Shown piece by piece: positions 15,061-22,919 of a stretch of DNA of 45,255 nucleotides. The position numbers were made by a program, and so were the translations under genes. Below the pieces are notes generated by a model, which searched no databases, was not told where the DNA came from, and saw only the letters and a program-made list of their open reading frames with translations. Location: NCBI GenBank assembly GCA_036556695.1, contig DATBIY010000001.1, forward strand, positions 1 through 45,255, given 5' to 3'. The stretch's first letter is position 1. Each line of letters starts with the position of its first letter. The DNA comes from DASSCW01 sp036556695 (GTDB lineage Bacteria; Chloroflexota; Limnocylindria; QHBO01).

Positions 15061-15982
15061 GGACAGGACGCCCGACCCGCCGGCATCGGAGGAGTCGGAG
15101 CTGCCGGTCGAGGAGCCGGAGGAGATTGCCCCTGCCGAGCCCCGCGCGCCAGGCTCGAGCGTGGGCGGCGGCTGGCTCCTGGTGCTGGTGCTGCTCGCCG
15201 TGGCGGTGGTGGCGGACCGCGTGTCCGGCGGAAGCCTGCTGCCGCGCCCCGAGCCGAACGACCAGTCCGTGAGCACGGCGTTCCGTGCGTTGGCGCCCGG
15301 CGCTTTGGTGCTGGTCGCCGTGGATGCCGACCTCGGCACGTATCCCGAGATCCGGCCGGCGGTGCGCGCCGCGCTGTCCGACCTGCTGGGCCAGGGAGCG
15401 GGCCTCGCCTTCGTGAGCGTCAGCGTCGAGGGACGGGCGATTGCCGTCGCCGAGCTGCAGCGCCTGCGCGCCTCTGGAGTGTCGGGTGAGCGCCTGCTGG
15501 ACCTTGGCTATGTCGCGGGCGCGGAGGCCGCCCTCGTGCGCCTGACGACCAGCGCCCTGCCGGGCGACGTCGAGGGGCCAATGGCCTCGGCCGTGGCCGC
15601 CGCGGGCGGCGGCATCGGCGCCTTCGACCTGGCACTGCTGGTCGGCGGCACCGATGTGGGGCCGCGGACCTGGGTCGAGCAGGTCGGGACGCGGCTGCCC
15701 GAGCTGAAGATGGTCGCCATCGCGCCCACCTTCGCCCGTCCGGAGCTGGAGCCGTACCTGCGCAGCGGCCAGCTGACCGCGCTGCTGGCCACGGTGAACG
15801 ACGATGCCGCGTACGCCGGCACGGTGGACGCCGACACGGCGCCCGCCGATCGGCCGGCCGGTGGAGCCGCGCTGCTGGCTGGGATCCTGATCGCCCTGCT
15901 GGTCGTCGTGCGCTGGCTGCTCACTGCGCTGCCGCGGCTTCGCACCGGGCAGGCGCCCGCGCCGGAGCTCGACGAGGGATGA
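15053..15982 (+). CDS. Bitopic membrane protein with acidic N-terminus, function unknown
   Basis: The 309-residue protein begins with about 38 Pro/Glu/Ala-rich residues, then a membrane helix (about 40-54, WLLVLVLLAVAVVA), a domain of about 210 residues, and a second helix (about 272-293). The middle domain has alternating strands and helices: APGALVLVAVDADLGTYPEI, GLAFVSVSVEGRAIAVAELQ, FDLALLVGGTDVGPRTWVEQ and LKMVAIAPTFARPELEPYL. It resembles a Rossmann-like or solute-binding fold, but I cannot assign a family. It overlaps both neighbours (8 and 4 bases), so it is coupled to the membrane gene train. Confidence 0.7.
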   Translation: MTEDRTPDPPASEESELPVEEPEEIAPAEPRAPGSSVGGGWLLVLVLLAVAVVADRVSGGSLLPRPEPNDQSVSTAFRALAPGALVLVAVDADLGTYPEIRPAVRAALSDLLGQGAGLAFVSVSVEGRAIAVAELQRLRASGVSGERLLDLGYVAGAEAALVRLTTSALPGDVEGPMASAVAAAGGGIGAFDLALLVGGTDVGPRTWVEQVGTRLPELKMVAIAPTFARPELEPYLRSGQLTALLATVNDDAAYAGTVDADTAPADRPAGGAALLAGILIALLVVVRWLLTALPRLRTGQAPAPELDEG

Positions 15983-16623
15983 GCGGATTCTTCGCCGGCG
16001 GACCGGCCGATGGCGTGGCCACCGTCATCGGCGCACTGCTGACGCTCGGGGTGTGGGCCTACCTGCTGGGCGAGCGGCGATTCTTCCGGCTGGCGCAGCA
16101 CCTGCTGGCCGGGCTGGCAACCGGCTACCTGGTGGTGCTGGCGGTGCGCGAGGTGCTGCTGCCGCGCATGGTCCAGCCCATGCTCGCCGCCCCGGCCGCC
16201 GACCCGCTGCTGTGGGTGGCGCTGCTGCTGGTGGCTGCCATGGCTGGCGCCCAATGGCTGCCGCGGACGGTGGTCGTGGTCCCGGTGTCGCTGCTGGTGG
16301 CCGGCACTGCAGCCTTCGCGCTCGCCGGCGCGGTGGCCGGGACGCTGCTGCCCCAGCTGGGCGCGGCCAGTGTGGCGCCCGGCCTCGATCCGGCTGGGCT
16401 GGTGGCTGCCATCATCGGCGCGTTGATCACTGTGCTTGTCGTCCTGTCGTTCCTGCATGGCGCGCCACGCACCCGTCTGGTGGCCGGCGCTGCGGGAATC
16501 GGACGCTGGCTGCTGCTCGCCGGGGTCGGCGGCTGGCTTGGATTCCTGATCGTGAGCCGATTGGCGCTGCTCATCGACCGGCTGGGCTTCCTGGTGGGTG
16601 ACCTCCCGGGCGTCAGCCGATGA
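15979..16623 (+). CDS. Multi-pass membrane protein, function unknown
   Basis: The 214-residue product has about six hydrophobic helices (near 11-27, 40-56, 73-88, 94-118, 138-157 and 171-196) and short loops. Motifs worth noting are GERRFFRLAQHLLAGLATGY near the start and RTRLVAGAAGIGRWL before the last helices. I know no family function. It begins in an ATGA overlap with the previous gene and ends in an ATGA overlap with the MutL-like gene, so the membrane proteins and the ASKHA protein are translated as one coupled series. Confidence 0.7.
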   Translation: MSGFFAGGPADGVATVIGALLTLGVWAYLLGERRFFRLAQHLLAGLATGYLVVLAVREVLLPRMVQPMLAAPAADPLLWVALLLVAAMAGAQWLPRTVVVVPVSLLVAGTAAFALAGAVAGTLLPQLGAASVAPGLDPAGLVAAIIGALITVLVVLSFLHGAPRTRLVAGAAGIGRWLLLAGVGGWLGFLIVSRLALLIDRLGFLVGDLPGVSR

Positions 16624-18290
16624 GCGTGGAGCCGGCGGTCATGACCGAGCGTCCCGCGGTCGGCGCCGAGCTGTCGGTGCTGGTCGACATCGGGTCCGCG
16701 TGGACCAAGGCCGCCATCGTGGGGCGAGCGCGAGGGCGCTGGCGGATCGTGGCTCAGGTGGCGCAGCCCACCGCCTGGGGAGAGGATGAGCTGCGCGCCG
16801 CGCTCATGGTGCGCCTGGCGCCAGCGGCCGATCCGCGCGTGGCGGACAGGCTTGGCTCCATGCTGCAGACGGCGCCGCGCATCGCCTGCCACACCCCGCG
16901 GCGCGTCGGCCGGCTGGGCATGGCGGCAGTGTCGACGGAGCTGTCCGGCGCATCGGCCCGGCGCGCCGCCGAATCGGCGGGGTGGACCGTGGTCGAAGCG
17001 GCCAGCAGCGACGACGGCCGCTCGCTTCCGGCACGGCTGGCCGCGCTGCAGTCGGCCGACGTCGACGCGTGGCTGCTGGCCGGTGGCTTCGACACCGGGC
17101 GCGCCGACCAGGCGCTCGAGATGGCCGGCCTGGTGGCAACGGCCCGGGGAGGAGCGCGCCAGCCGGTGATCTGGGCGGGGAGCGAGGCCCTGGCCGGGGA
17201 GGTGGCGGCCCTGTTCGAGGATGGGGCCGTTGGCGCGGTGCCGAACCCACGACCCGACGCACACCACGAGGAACTGCTGCCGCTGCGCCACGAGCTGGAG
17301 GAGCTGCTGCAGCGCATGGTGGAGCCCGGCGGCGTGCGGCAGCTGACGCCGGTCTCGTTCCGTCGCGCAATCACCGAGCTGGCGCGCTCGACCATGCGCA
17401 CTGTCCTGGGAGTGGACCTGGGGGCGCGCTATCTGACCTGGGTGCGCGCCGACGAAACCGGCGCGGCCGAAAGCCGTGTCTTCGCCGATGGCGGGCTGGC
17501 CGCGCCGGGACTGATCGCCGCAGGCGGCGCCGCGCGGCTGGCGCGGATGCTGCCGCTCGCGATCGACGAGCTGGCGGTGGCGGATGCGCTGCGCAACCTG
17601 CACGCCCGGCCCGGCACCCTGCCCCAGACCGATGACGAGCTGGCGATCAGCCACGTCGCGGCGCGCCACCTCCTTTCCCAGGCGGCGGGTGACGGCGGCA
17701 CAGTCGAAGGCCTGGACCTGGTGGTCGGCTGCGGTCGCACGCTTGCCGCCGCCCCGCGGCCGGCGCAGGCGGCGCAGCTGTTGCTCGACGGGCTGCGGCC
17801 GATGGGCGTGGCCCAGCTGGCGATCGATTCCGCGGGCGTGCTGCCACCGCTCGGCGCGTTGGAGGACGGCGAGATCGGCGAGGGCATGGGCGTGCTGCGT
17901 GACGACCTGCTCACGCCGCTGGGCGCCGCGGTGGTGTCGCGCGGCGGGCGCGCCGGCCAGGTGGCCATGCGCGTGGCCGTGCACCGCGTCGGCTGGCCGG
18001 ATGATCCGCCCATCGAGGTGCGCAACGGGCAGGTGCAGATCCTGCCGCTGGGGCGTGGCCAGTCGGCGGACCTGGAGATCGAGCTGGCGAGCGGCGTCAG
18101 CCTGGGCTCGCCGCGCCACGGCCGCCGCATGCAGGCCACGGTCACGGGCGGCAGCGTCGGGCTGGTGCTCGACGCGCGCGACGTGCCACTTGCCGCGCCG
18201 CGGCGCAGTGACGACCGGCGGGCGGTGCTCGCCTCGTGGCGCGAGGCGTTCCTGCGCGAGCCCACGGCTCCGGCGGTGTCAGCGCGGTGA
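16620..18290 (+). CDS. MutL/GlmL-family ASKHA protein
   Basis: The 556-residue protein resembles the MutL (glutamate mutase L) family of ASKHA ATPases, which is unrelated to the mismatch repair protein MutL. Two phosphate-loop-like motifs are visible: VLVDIGSAWTKAAIV (Asp23, Lys30) and TVLGVDLGARYLTWV (around Asp266), so it contains two ASKHA-type halves. A late motif LDLVVGCGRTLAAAP matches the adenosine-loop region. Classical GlmL is encoded beside the B12-dependent glutamate mutase subunits, which are absent here. Instead it closes a run of four membrane proteins. A role in powering or sensing through that membrane complex is an inference. Confidence 0.75.
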   Translation: MSVEPAVMTERPAVGAELSVLVDIGSAWTKAAIVGRARGRWRIVAQVAQPTAWGEDELRAALMVRLAPAADPRVADRLGSMLQTAPRIACHTPRRVGRLGMAAVSTELSGASARRAAESAGWTVVEAASSDDGRSLPARLAALQSADVDAWLLAGGFDTGRADQALEMAGLVATARGGARQPVIWAGSEALAGEVAALFEDGAVGAVPNPRPDAHHEELLPLRHELEELLQRMVEPGGVRQLTPVSFRRAITELARSTMRTVLGVDLGARYLTWVRADETGAAESRVFADGGLAAPGLIAAGGAARLARMLPLAIDELAVADALRNLHARPGTLPQTDDELAISHVAARHLLSQAAGDGGTVEGLDLVVGCGRTLAAAPRPAQAAQLLLDGLRPMGVAQLAIDSAGVLPPLGALEDGEIGEGMGVLRDDLLTPLGAAVVSRGGRAGQVAMRVAVHRVGWPDDPPIEVRNGQVQILPLGRGQSADLEIELASGVSLGSPRHGRRMQATVTGGSVGLVLDARDVPLAAPRRSDDRRAVLASWREAFLREPTAPAVSAR

Positions 18291-18297
18291 TGGGCCG

Positions 18298-19338
18298 ATG
18301 ATGGGCTCCACCCTCCACCGTGTTGCCATCCCGCGTGGCGCAGCGCCAACGGTCTCCGCCGGCAGCGAGGTGATGCCGGACCAGGTGCTGGCGCATCACC
18401 GCCAGCCCGGCACGCCACAGCGCGTCCCGCTGGCCGGTCCGCTGCGCCTGGCGCCGAACGCCGTGGCCGAGCTGCTGGTGGCCAGGCCCGGCACGCGTCT
18501 GGAGGAGGGCGACCCCATCGCGCGCAGCGAGGAGGGGCGAGAGGTGCGCTCGCCGATCGCCGGCCTGCTGCTGGGCATCTCTGGGATCGATGGCAGCGCG
18601 CAGATCGCGCCGCTCGGCCCCGAGGAGCCGGTCATCGGCCATGTCCGCGGCCGGGTGCGCTCCGTCGACGCCGGCGGCATCACCGTCGAGGTGCCCGGCG
18701 CCCTGGTGCGCGGGGTGGGTGGCACCGGCGCGGCGGTGCACGGCGAGCTGGTGGTGGCGGTGCACGATCCGGGCGAGGAGCTGCGCGCCGGGGCCATCGA
18801 CGTCGGCGCCACCGGAAAGATCGTGGTCGGCGGCTCGCGCGCCTCGGCGGAGACGCTGACCCGGGCGCGGGCGATGGGCGTGTCCGGCATCGTGCTGGGC
18901 GGCGTGCTGGACAAGGAGCTGCGCGACTTCGAGGCCATCCAGCGCCGCCGCCGCGAGATAGGCGGCTTGGCGGGCTCCTTCGGGGTGCTGCTGCTCGAGG
19001 GCTTCGGCAAGGTTGGCATCGATCCCCAGCGCTTCGCCTGGTTCCGCGCGCACGCCGGCAGGATGGCCAGCCTGTTTGGCGCCGATGGGCTGCTGTACGT
19101 CTACGACGCCGAGCTGCCGCCGGCACGCCGCCCGCTGCCGCGGGTCGGCGAGCGGGTGATCGCCCACCGCCGACCCTTCCAGGGCCGAGCCGGGGTCTTG
19201 GTTGCGGAGCTCGACGATTTGCACGCCACGCCATCGGGCATTGCCGCACGGATGGGGCTGGTCCGCTTCGAGGATGGGCGGCTGGCGCCCGTTCCGCTGG
19301 CCAACCTGGAGGCCACCGTCGCGGTGCCATCGGCCTAG
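18298..19338 (+). CDS. Uncharacterised protein with a barrel-sandwich-like N-terminal part
   Basis: The 346-residue protein starts at tandem ATGs (18298, 18301) eight bases after the MutL-like gene; the frame is open far upstream only as a shadow. The N-terminal part (about 60-95: LLVARPGTRLEEGDPIARSE, VRSPIAGLLLGI) looks like a biotinyl/lipoyl-type barrel-sandwich hybrid, as in RnfC/NqrA, without the modified MKM lysine. A middle domain has IVVGGSRASAETLTRARAMG and VSGIVLGGVLDKELRDFEAI, and the C-terminus has a KOW-like strand set (GERVIAHRRPFQGRAGVLVA). No family function is known to me. Close spacing to the MutL-like gene suggests a joint role. Confidence 0.65.
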   Translation: MMGSTLHRVAIPRGAAPTVSAGSEVMPDQVLAHHRQPGTPQRVPLAGPLRLAPNAVAELLVARPGTRLEEGDPIARSEEGREVRSPIAGLLLGISGIDGSAQIAPLGPEEPVIGHVRGRVRSVDAGGITVEVPGALVRGVGGTGAAVHGELVVAVHDPGEELRAGAIDVGATGKIVVGGSRASAETLTRARAMGVSGIVLGGVLDKELRDFEAIQRRRREIGGLAGSFGVLLLEGFGKVGIDPQRFAWFRAHAGRMASLFGADGLLYVYDAELPPARRPLPRVGERVIAHRRPFQGRAGVLVAELDDLHATPSGIAARMGLVRFEDGRLAPVPLANLEATVAVPSA

Positions 19339-19344
19339 GCTGCG

Positions 19345-19350
19345 TATCCT
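19345..19350 (+). promoter_or_regulatory. Candidate -10 element giving a leaderless tsaE transcript
   Basis: TATCCT ends seven bases before the tsaE start codon GTG at 19358. A transcript starting at the usual distance from this hexamer would begin at or next to the GTG, so translation would be leaderless. No Shine-Dalgarno sequence lies in the 19 bases before the GTG, which agrees. No good -35 box is visible. Confidence 0.3.
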
Positions 19351-19357
19351 GTCCCGC

Positions 19358-19858
19358 GTGGAACCCACTGCTGTCGCCCCGCGGGCGACGCGCTCGTTGC
19401 GCACGCACGGCGCCTCCGAGACGCGGGCCTTTGGCCGGCGACTGGGCCGTGCTGCCACGGCGGGCACCGTATTGGCCCTGATCGGGCCCCTGGGCGCAGG
19501 AAAGACGCAGCTGGCCAAGGGCGTGGCCGAAGGGCTGGGCGTGCGCTCAGTGGTGAACAGCCCGACCTTCATCCTGATGAACGAGCACGAGGGACGGCTG
19601 CGCCTGTTCCACATCGACGCCTACCGGCTCGACGATCCGGACGAGGCGCTGGCCGCAGGCCTGCTTGATGACCGCCAGGCGGCGGGGGTGACCGTGATCG
19701 AGTGGGCGGATCGGCTCGCCGGATGGCTGCCGCAGGATCGGCTGGACATCACCATCGCCCCGGTGGCCGGCGAAGAGCGGACCCGCAGCCTGCAGCTTGT
19801 CCCGCACGGGGATGCCCACGCTCGGCTGCTGGAGGCCGCGACGGGGGAGCGCGGGTGA
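19358..19858 (+). CDS. tsaE: tRNA t6A biosynthesis ATPase TsaE
   Basis: TsaE is the ATPase that works with TsaB and TsaD to make N6-threonylcarbamoyladenosine at position 37 of ANN-decoding tRNAs. The 166-residue product has the Walker A LIGPLGAGKTQLAKGVAEGL (Gly43-Thr50), the family motif VNSPTFILMNEHEG, and HIDAYRLDDPDEA followed by VTVIEWADRL. Length is normal. The GTG at 19358 is chosen because the N-terminus then fits the family; an upstream open frame is a shadow of the previous gene. Its stop overlaps the tsaB start as GTGA. Confidence 0.94.
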   Translation: MEPTAVAPRATRSLRTHGASETRAFGRRLGRAATAGTVLALIGPLGAGKTQLAKGVAEGLGVRSVVNSPTFILMNEHEGRLRLFHIDAYRLDDPDEALAAGLLDDRQAAGVTVIEWADRLAGWLPQDRLDITIAPVAGEERTRSLQLVPHGDAHARLLEAATGERG

Positions 19859-20475
19859 TCGTCGCCATCGAATCGGCGTCGACCGATCCGTCAATCGCCC
19901 TGGCGCAGCCGGACGGGCAGCCGATCCACGTCGAAGGCTGGAGCGCCATGCCGCGCCAGGCCCACGAGCTGCTGTCGCGGCTGGAGGCGGCGCTGCGCGC
20001 GGCGGGCGGCGAGCTTGCCGACGTCTCGGCCATCGGCATCGGGACCGGTCCCGGCTCGTTCACCGGCCTGCGGGTGGGCATGAGCCTGTCCAAGGGCCTA
20101 GCCCTGGCGCTCGGCGTGCCGCTGGTGGGCGTGCCCAGCCTGGAGGCGTGGCTGGAGTCCGAGCCGCAGGCGGACGCGGCCCTGACGCGTGCCGGCGCGG
20201 TCGACGCGTACCTGCTGTCCCGTGGCGAGACGGAGCCCCGGATCGTAGTACGCGAGGAGCTGTCGCATGACGCGCAGCTGGTGGCGCCCGTCGAGCTGGC
20301 CGAGGCCTTCGGGCTGGAGAAGAGTACGCCCCCGCGGAATGCCGCGGCCGCCGTGGCACGGGCCGCCGCCAGCCGGCTGGCCAGCGACCCGACCGGCGAC
20401 GACCTGGAACGCCTGGAGCCTCGCTACCTCCGCGCGCCACGGGGCGTACCGGTGGCTGTCGGGAGGAGCGGCTGA
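19855..20475 (+). CDS. tsaB: tRNA t6A biosynthesis dimerisation partner TsaB
   Basis: TsaB is the non-catalytic ASKHA partner of TsaD. The 206-residue product starts VIVAIESASTDPSIAL, contains AIGIGTGPGSFTGLRVGMSL, the most conserved TsaB block, and later PRYLRAPRGVPV. The start is GTG at 19855 in a four-base overlap with tsaE. It is followed by rimI, giving the common tsaE-tsaB-rimI-tsaD order. Confidence 0.93.
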   Translation: MIVAIESASTDPSIALAQPDGQPIHVEGWSAMPRQAHELLSRLEAALRAAGGELADVSAIGIGTGPGSFTGLRVGMSLSKGLALALGVPLVGVPSLEAWLESEPQADAALTRAGAVDAYLLSRGETEPRIVVREELSHDAQLVAPVELAEAFGLEKSTPPRNAAAAVARAAASRLASDPTGDDLERLEPRYLRAPRGVPVAVGRSG

Positions 20476-20476
20476 G

Positions 20477-21007
20477 ATGGCCATCGGCCTGCCGGTGATG
20501 GTCGACGACATGCGCCTGGCCGACGTCTCGCAGGTGCAGGAGATCGAGCGGCTGTGCTTCGCCACGCCCTGGCCGGCCTACGCCTTTGAGCAGGAGCTGC
20601 GCGGCAACCGGCTGGCGCGCTACGTGGTGGCCCGCACCGGCGGCGCGGAGGGGGAGCGGGTGATCGGGTTCGCCGGCGTGTGGCTGATGGTCGACGAGGC
20701 GCACATCACCACCTTCGCGGTGCACCCGGACGTTCGGCGGCTGGGCGTCGGCCGGCGGCTGCTGCTGCGGCTGTTCGACCTGGCAGTCGAGCTGCGCGCC
20801 GCGCGGCTGACGCTGGAGGTGCGGGTCAGCAACGAGCCGGCCCAGGCGCTGTACCGTAGCTTCGGCTTCGCGGTGGTGGGCAGCAGGCCGCGCTACTACT
20901 CCGACGACGGCGAGGACGCGCTGGTGATGACCACGCCGGACCTGTCGCGGGCGAGCATGCGGTCGCTGATCGAGGAACAGCGGCGCGACCTGGCAGACGC
21001 CTGGTGA
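20477..21007 (+). CDS. rimI: GNAT acetyltransferase, RimI type
   Basis: The 176-residue GNAT protein resembles RimI, which acetylates the N-terminus of ribosomal protein S18 and sometimes other proteins. Visible features are ADVSQVQEIERLCFATPWPA, the acetyl-CoA loop HPDVRRLGVGRRLLLRL (the R/QxxGxG/A motif), and NEPAQALYRSFGFAVVGSRP near the C-terminus, followed by a YYSDDGEDALVM strand. The ATG at 20477 follows the tsaB stop by one base. About 25 C-terminal residues extend past the usual end. The exact substrate cannot be read from sequence. Confidence 0.88.
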   Translation: MAIGLPVMVDDMRLADVSQVQEIERLCFATPWPAYAFEQELRGNRLARYVVARTGGAEGERVIGFAGVWLMVDEAHITTFAVHPDVRRLGVGRRLLLRLFDLAVELRAARLTLEVRVSNEPAQALYRSFGFAVVGSRPRYYSDDGEDALVMTTPDLSRASMRSLIEEQRRDLADAW

Positions 21008-22044
21008 GCGCCACGCGCGTCCTGGCCATCGAGACCAGCTGCGACGAGACCGGCGTGGCGGTGGTGGTCGGCGGGCGACGGATCGTCAGCAACCAGGTCG
21101 CCACCCAGATCGCGCTCCACGCGCAGACCGGCGGCATCGTGCCGGAGGTCGCGGCGCGGCAGCAGCTGCGCTGGATGGTGCCGACCCTGCGCGCGGCGCT
21201 GGACGAGGCGGGCGGCTGGGCCCAGATCGACGCCCTGGCGGTCACCTACGGACCCGGGCTCATCGGCTCATTGCTGGTAGGGGTGAACGTGGCACGCGCC
21301 CTGTCCGCAGCCACCGGCCTGCCACTGGTTGGCATCAACCACATCGAGGGCCACATCTACGCCAATTGGTTGACCGATGTCCCCGTCGGCGAACCGCTGC
21401 CACCCGAACCGCCCTTTCCGCTGGTGTGCCTCGTCGTCAGCGGTGGCCACACCCAGCTCGTCTTGATGGAGGACCACGGGCGCTACCGCCTGCTGGGGCA
21501 GACGGCCGACGACGCTGCCGGCGAGGCGTTTGACAAGGTCGGGCGGCTGCTGGGCCTGCCGTATCCCGGCGGGCCGGCCATCTCGGCGGCGGCGGAGGGC
21601 GCCCGACCTGTACTGCGCTTCCCGCGCGCCCGCACCGACGGCCGCTACGACTTCAGCTTCTCCGGGCTGAAGACCGCGGTGCTGCGCGAGGTCGAGGGCT
21701 ATCGCAGCCGGGGTGAGCCGATACCGGTCGATGGCCTGGCGGCGGCCTTCGAGGAGGCGGTGGTCGACGCGCTGGCGCGCAAGACTGTTGCCGCGGCCAC
21801 TGACCACGGCGCCGCTGCGGTCGCCCTGGGCGGTGGGGTTGCGGCAAATCGTGCCCTGCGGAACGAGCTGCGCGACCGGCTGCAGAGCCACGGCCTGCCG
21901 CTGCTGGTGCCGCCGCCGGAATGGTGCACCGACAACGGCGCCATGATCGGCGCCGCGGCCGGCTTCCGATTGGCCGCCGGTGACCCGGGACCGGCCGAGC
22001 TGGAGGCGATCCCGAACCTGTCGCTGCCCTGGCTGACGGCATGA
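21004..22044 (+). CDS. tsaD: tRNA N6-adenosine threonylcarbamoyltransferase TsaD
   Basis: TsaD transfers threonylcarbamoyl to A37 of tRNA. The 346-residue product starts VLAIETSCDETGVAVV and has the metal-binding NHIEGHIYANW (His113, His117), SGGHTQLVLM, DDAAGEAFDKVGRLLGLPYP, FSFSGLKTAV and ALGGGVAANRALR, and ends with the CTDNGAMIG block. All core ASKHA motifs are intact. The GTG start overlaps the rimI stop, and the stop overlaps rsmA as ATGA. With tsaB and tsaE it supplies three of the four t6A proteins; TsaC/Sua5 is not in the window. Confidence 0.96.
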   Translation: MSATRVLAIETSCDETGVAVVVGGRRIVSNQVATQIALHAQTGGIVPEVAARQQLRWMVPTLRAALDEAGGWAQIDALAVTYGPGLIGSLLVGVNVARALSAATGLPLVGINHIEGHIYANWLTDVPVGEPLPPEPPFPLVCLVVSGGHTQLVLMEDHGRYRLLGQTADDAAGEAFDKVGRLLGLPYPGGPAISAAAEGARPVLRFPRARTDGRYDFSFSGLKTAVLREVEGYRSRGEPIPVDGLAAAFEEAVVDALARKTVAAATDHGAAAVALGGGVAANRALRNELRDRLQSHGLPLLVPPPEWCTDNGAMIGAAAGFRLAAGDPGPAELEAIPNLSLPWLTA

Positions 22045-22919
22045 GCGACCCGCTCGCGCCCGAGCGCCTCTACCCGCCGACCCCCGGCCAGCTGCGGCGC
22101 CTGCTGGCCGCCGAGCGTCTGCGACCGCGGCGCTCGCTCAGCCAGAACTTCCTGACCGATCCCGCGGCGCTCGACGCCATCGTGGCGGCCGCCGACCTGC
22201 ATCCCCGCGACCGGGTGGTGGAGGTCGGTCCCGGGCTGGGCGTGCTCACCCGCCGGCTGCTGGCGGCCGGCGCCGAGGTGCTGGCCGTTGAGCTGGACAG
22301 CCGGCTCGCCGCCTGGCTGCGGACCGAGCTGGGCAGCGTGCCCGGCTTCACCCTCGTCGAGGCCGATGCGCTCACCTTCGACCCGCAGCAGGCCTTCCCC
22401 GGGCGGCCGTTCAAGGTGGTGGCCAACATCCCGTACCACATCACCAGCCCGCTGCTGCACGCCTTCCTCGAGGGCCCACGTCCACCGGAGCTGGTGGTCG
22501 TGCTGGTGCAGGCCGAGGTGGCCGAGCGCGTGGCAGCGCCTCCCGGCAAGATGAGCTACCTGTCGGTATTCGTGCAGAACGTGACCGAGGCTTCCATCGC
22601 GGCGCGGGTGCCGGCGGACGCCTTCGAGCCCGCCCCAGAGGTCGATTCCGCCGTCCTGTGCCTTGTTCGCCGCGACCCTGTCGTGCCGCCCGGGCCGCAG
22701 CGGGAGGCCTTCTACCGCCTGGTGCAGGCCGGGTTCCGGCAGCGGCGCAAGCAGCTGCACAACGCCCTGGCTCGCGAGCTGCCGCTGCCCCGCGACGTAC
22801 TGGACGCGGCCTTCGCCGCCTGTGGCATCGAATCGGACCGAAGGCCGCAGACCCTCAGCGTCGATGAATGGGCCTGCCTGCACGGAGAGCTTGGCGCGCG
22901 CCTGGAGGCGGACGCATGA
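22041..22919 (+). CDS. rsmA: 16S rRNA (adenine(1518)-N6/adenine(1519)-N6)-dimethyltransferase
   Basis: RsmA (KsgA) dimethylates two adenines in helix 45 of 16S rRNA. The 292-residue protein has SLSQNFLTDP near the start, the SAM motif VVEVGPGLGVLTRRLLAAGA, AVELDSRLAAWL, the catalytic NIPYHITSPLL, and a C-terminal domain with FRQRRKQLHNAL. Length is typical. It begins in an ATGA overlap with tsaD and overlaps ispE by four bases, an rsmA-ispE arrangement common in Gram-positive-type genomes. Confidence 0.95.
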   Translation: MSDPLAPERLYPPTPGQLRRLLAAERLRPRRSLSQNFLTDPAALDAIVAAADLHPRDRVVEVGPGLGVLTRRLLAAGAEVLAVELDSRLAAWLRTELGSVPGFTLVEADALTFDPQQAFPGRPFKVVANIPYHITSPLLHAFLEGPRPPELVVVLVQAEVAERVAAPPGKMSYLSVFVQNVTEASIAARVPADAFEPAPEVDSAVLCLVRRDPVVPPGPQREAFYRLVQAGFRQRRKQLHNALARELPLPRDVLDAAFAACGIESDRRPQTLSVDEWACLHGELGARLEADA

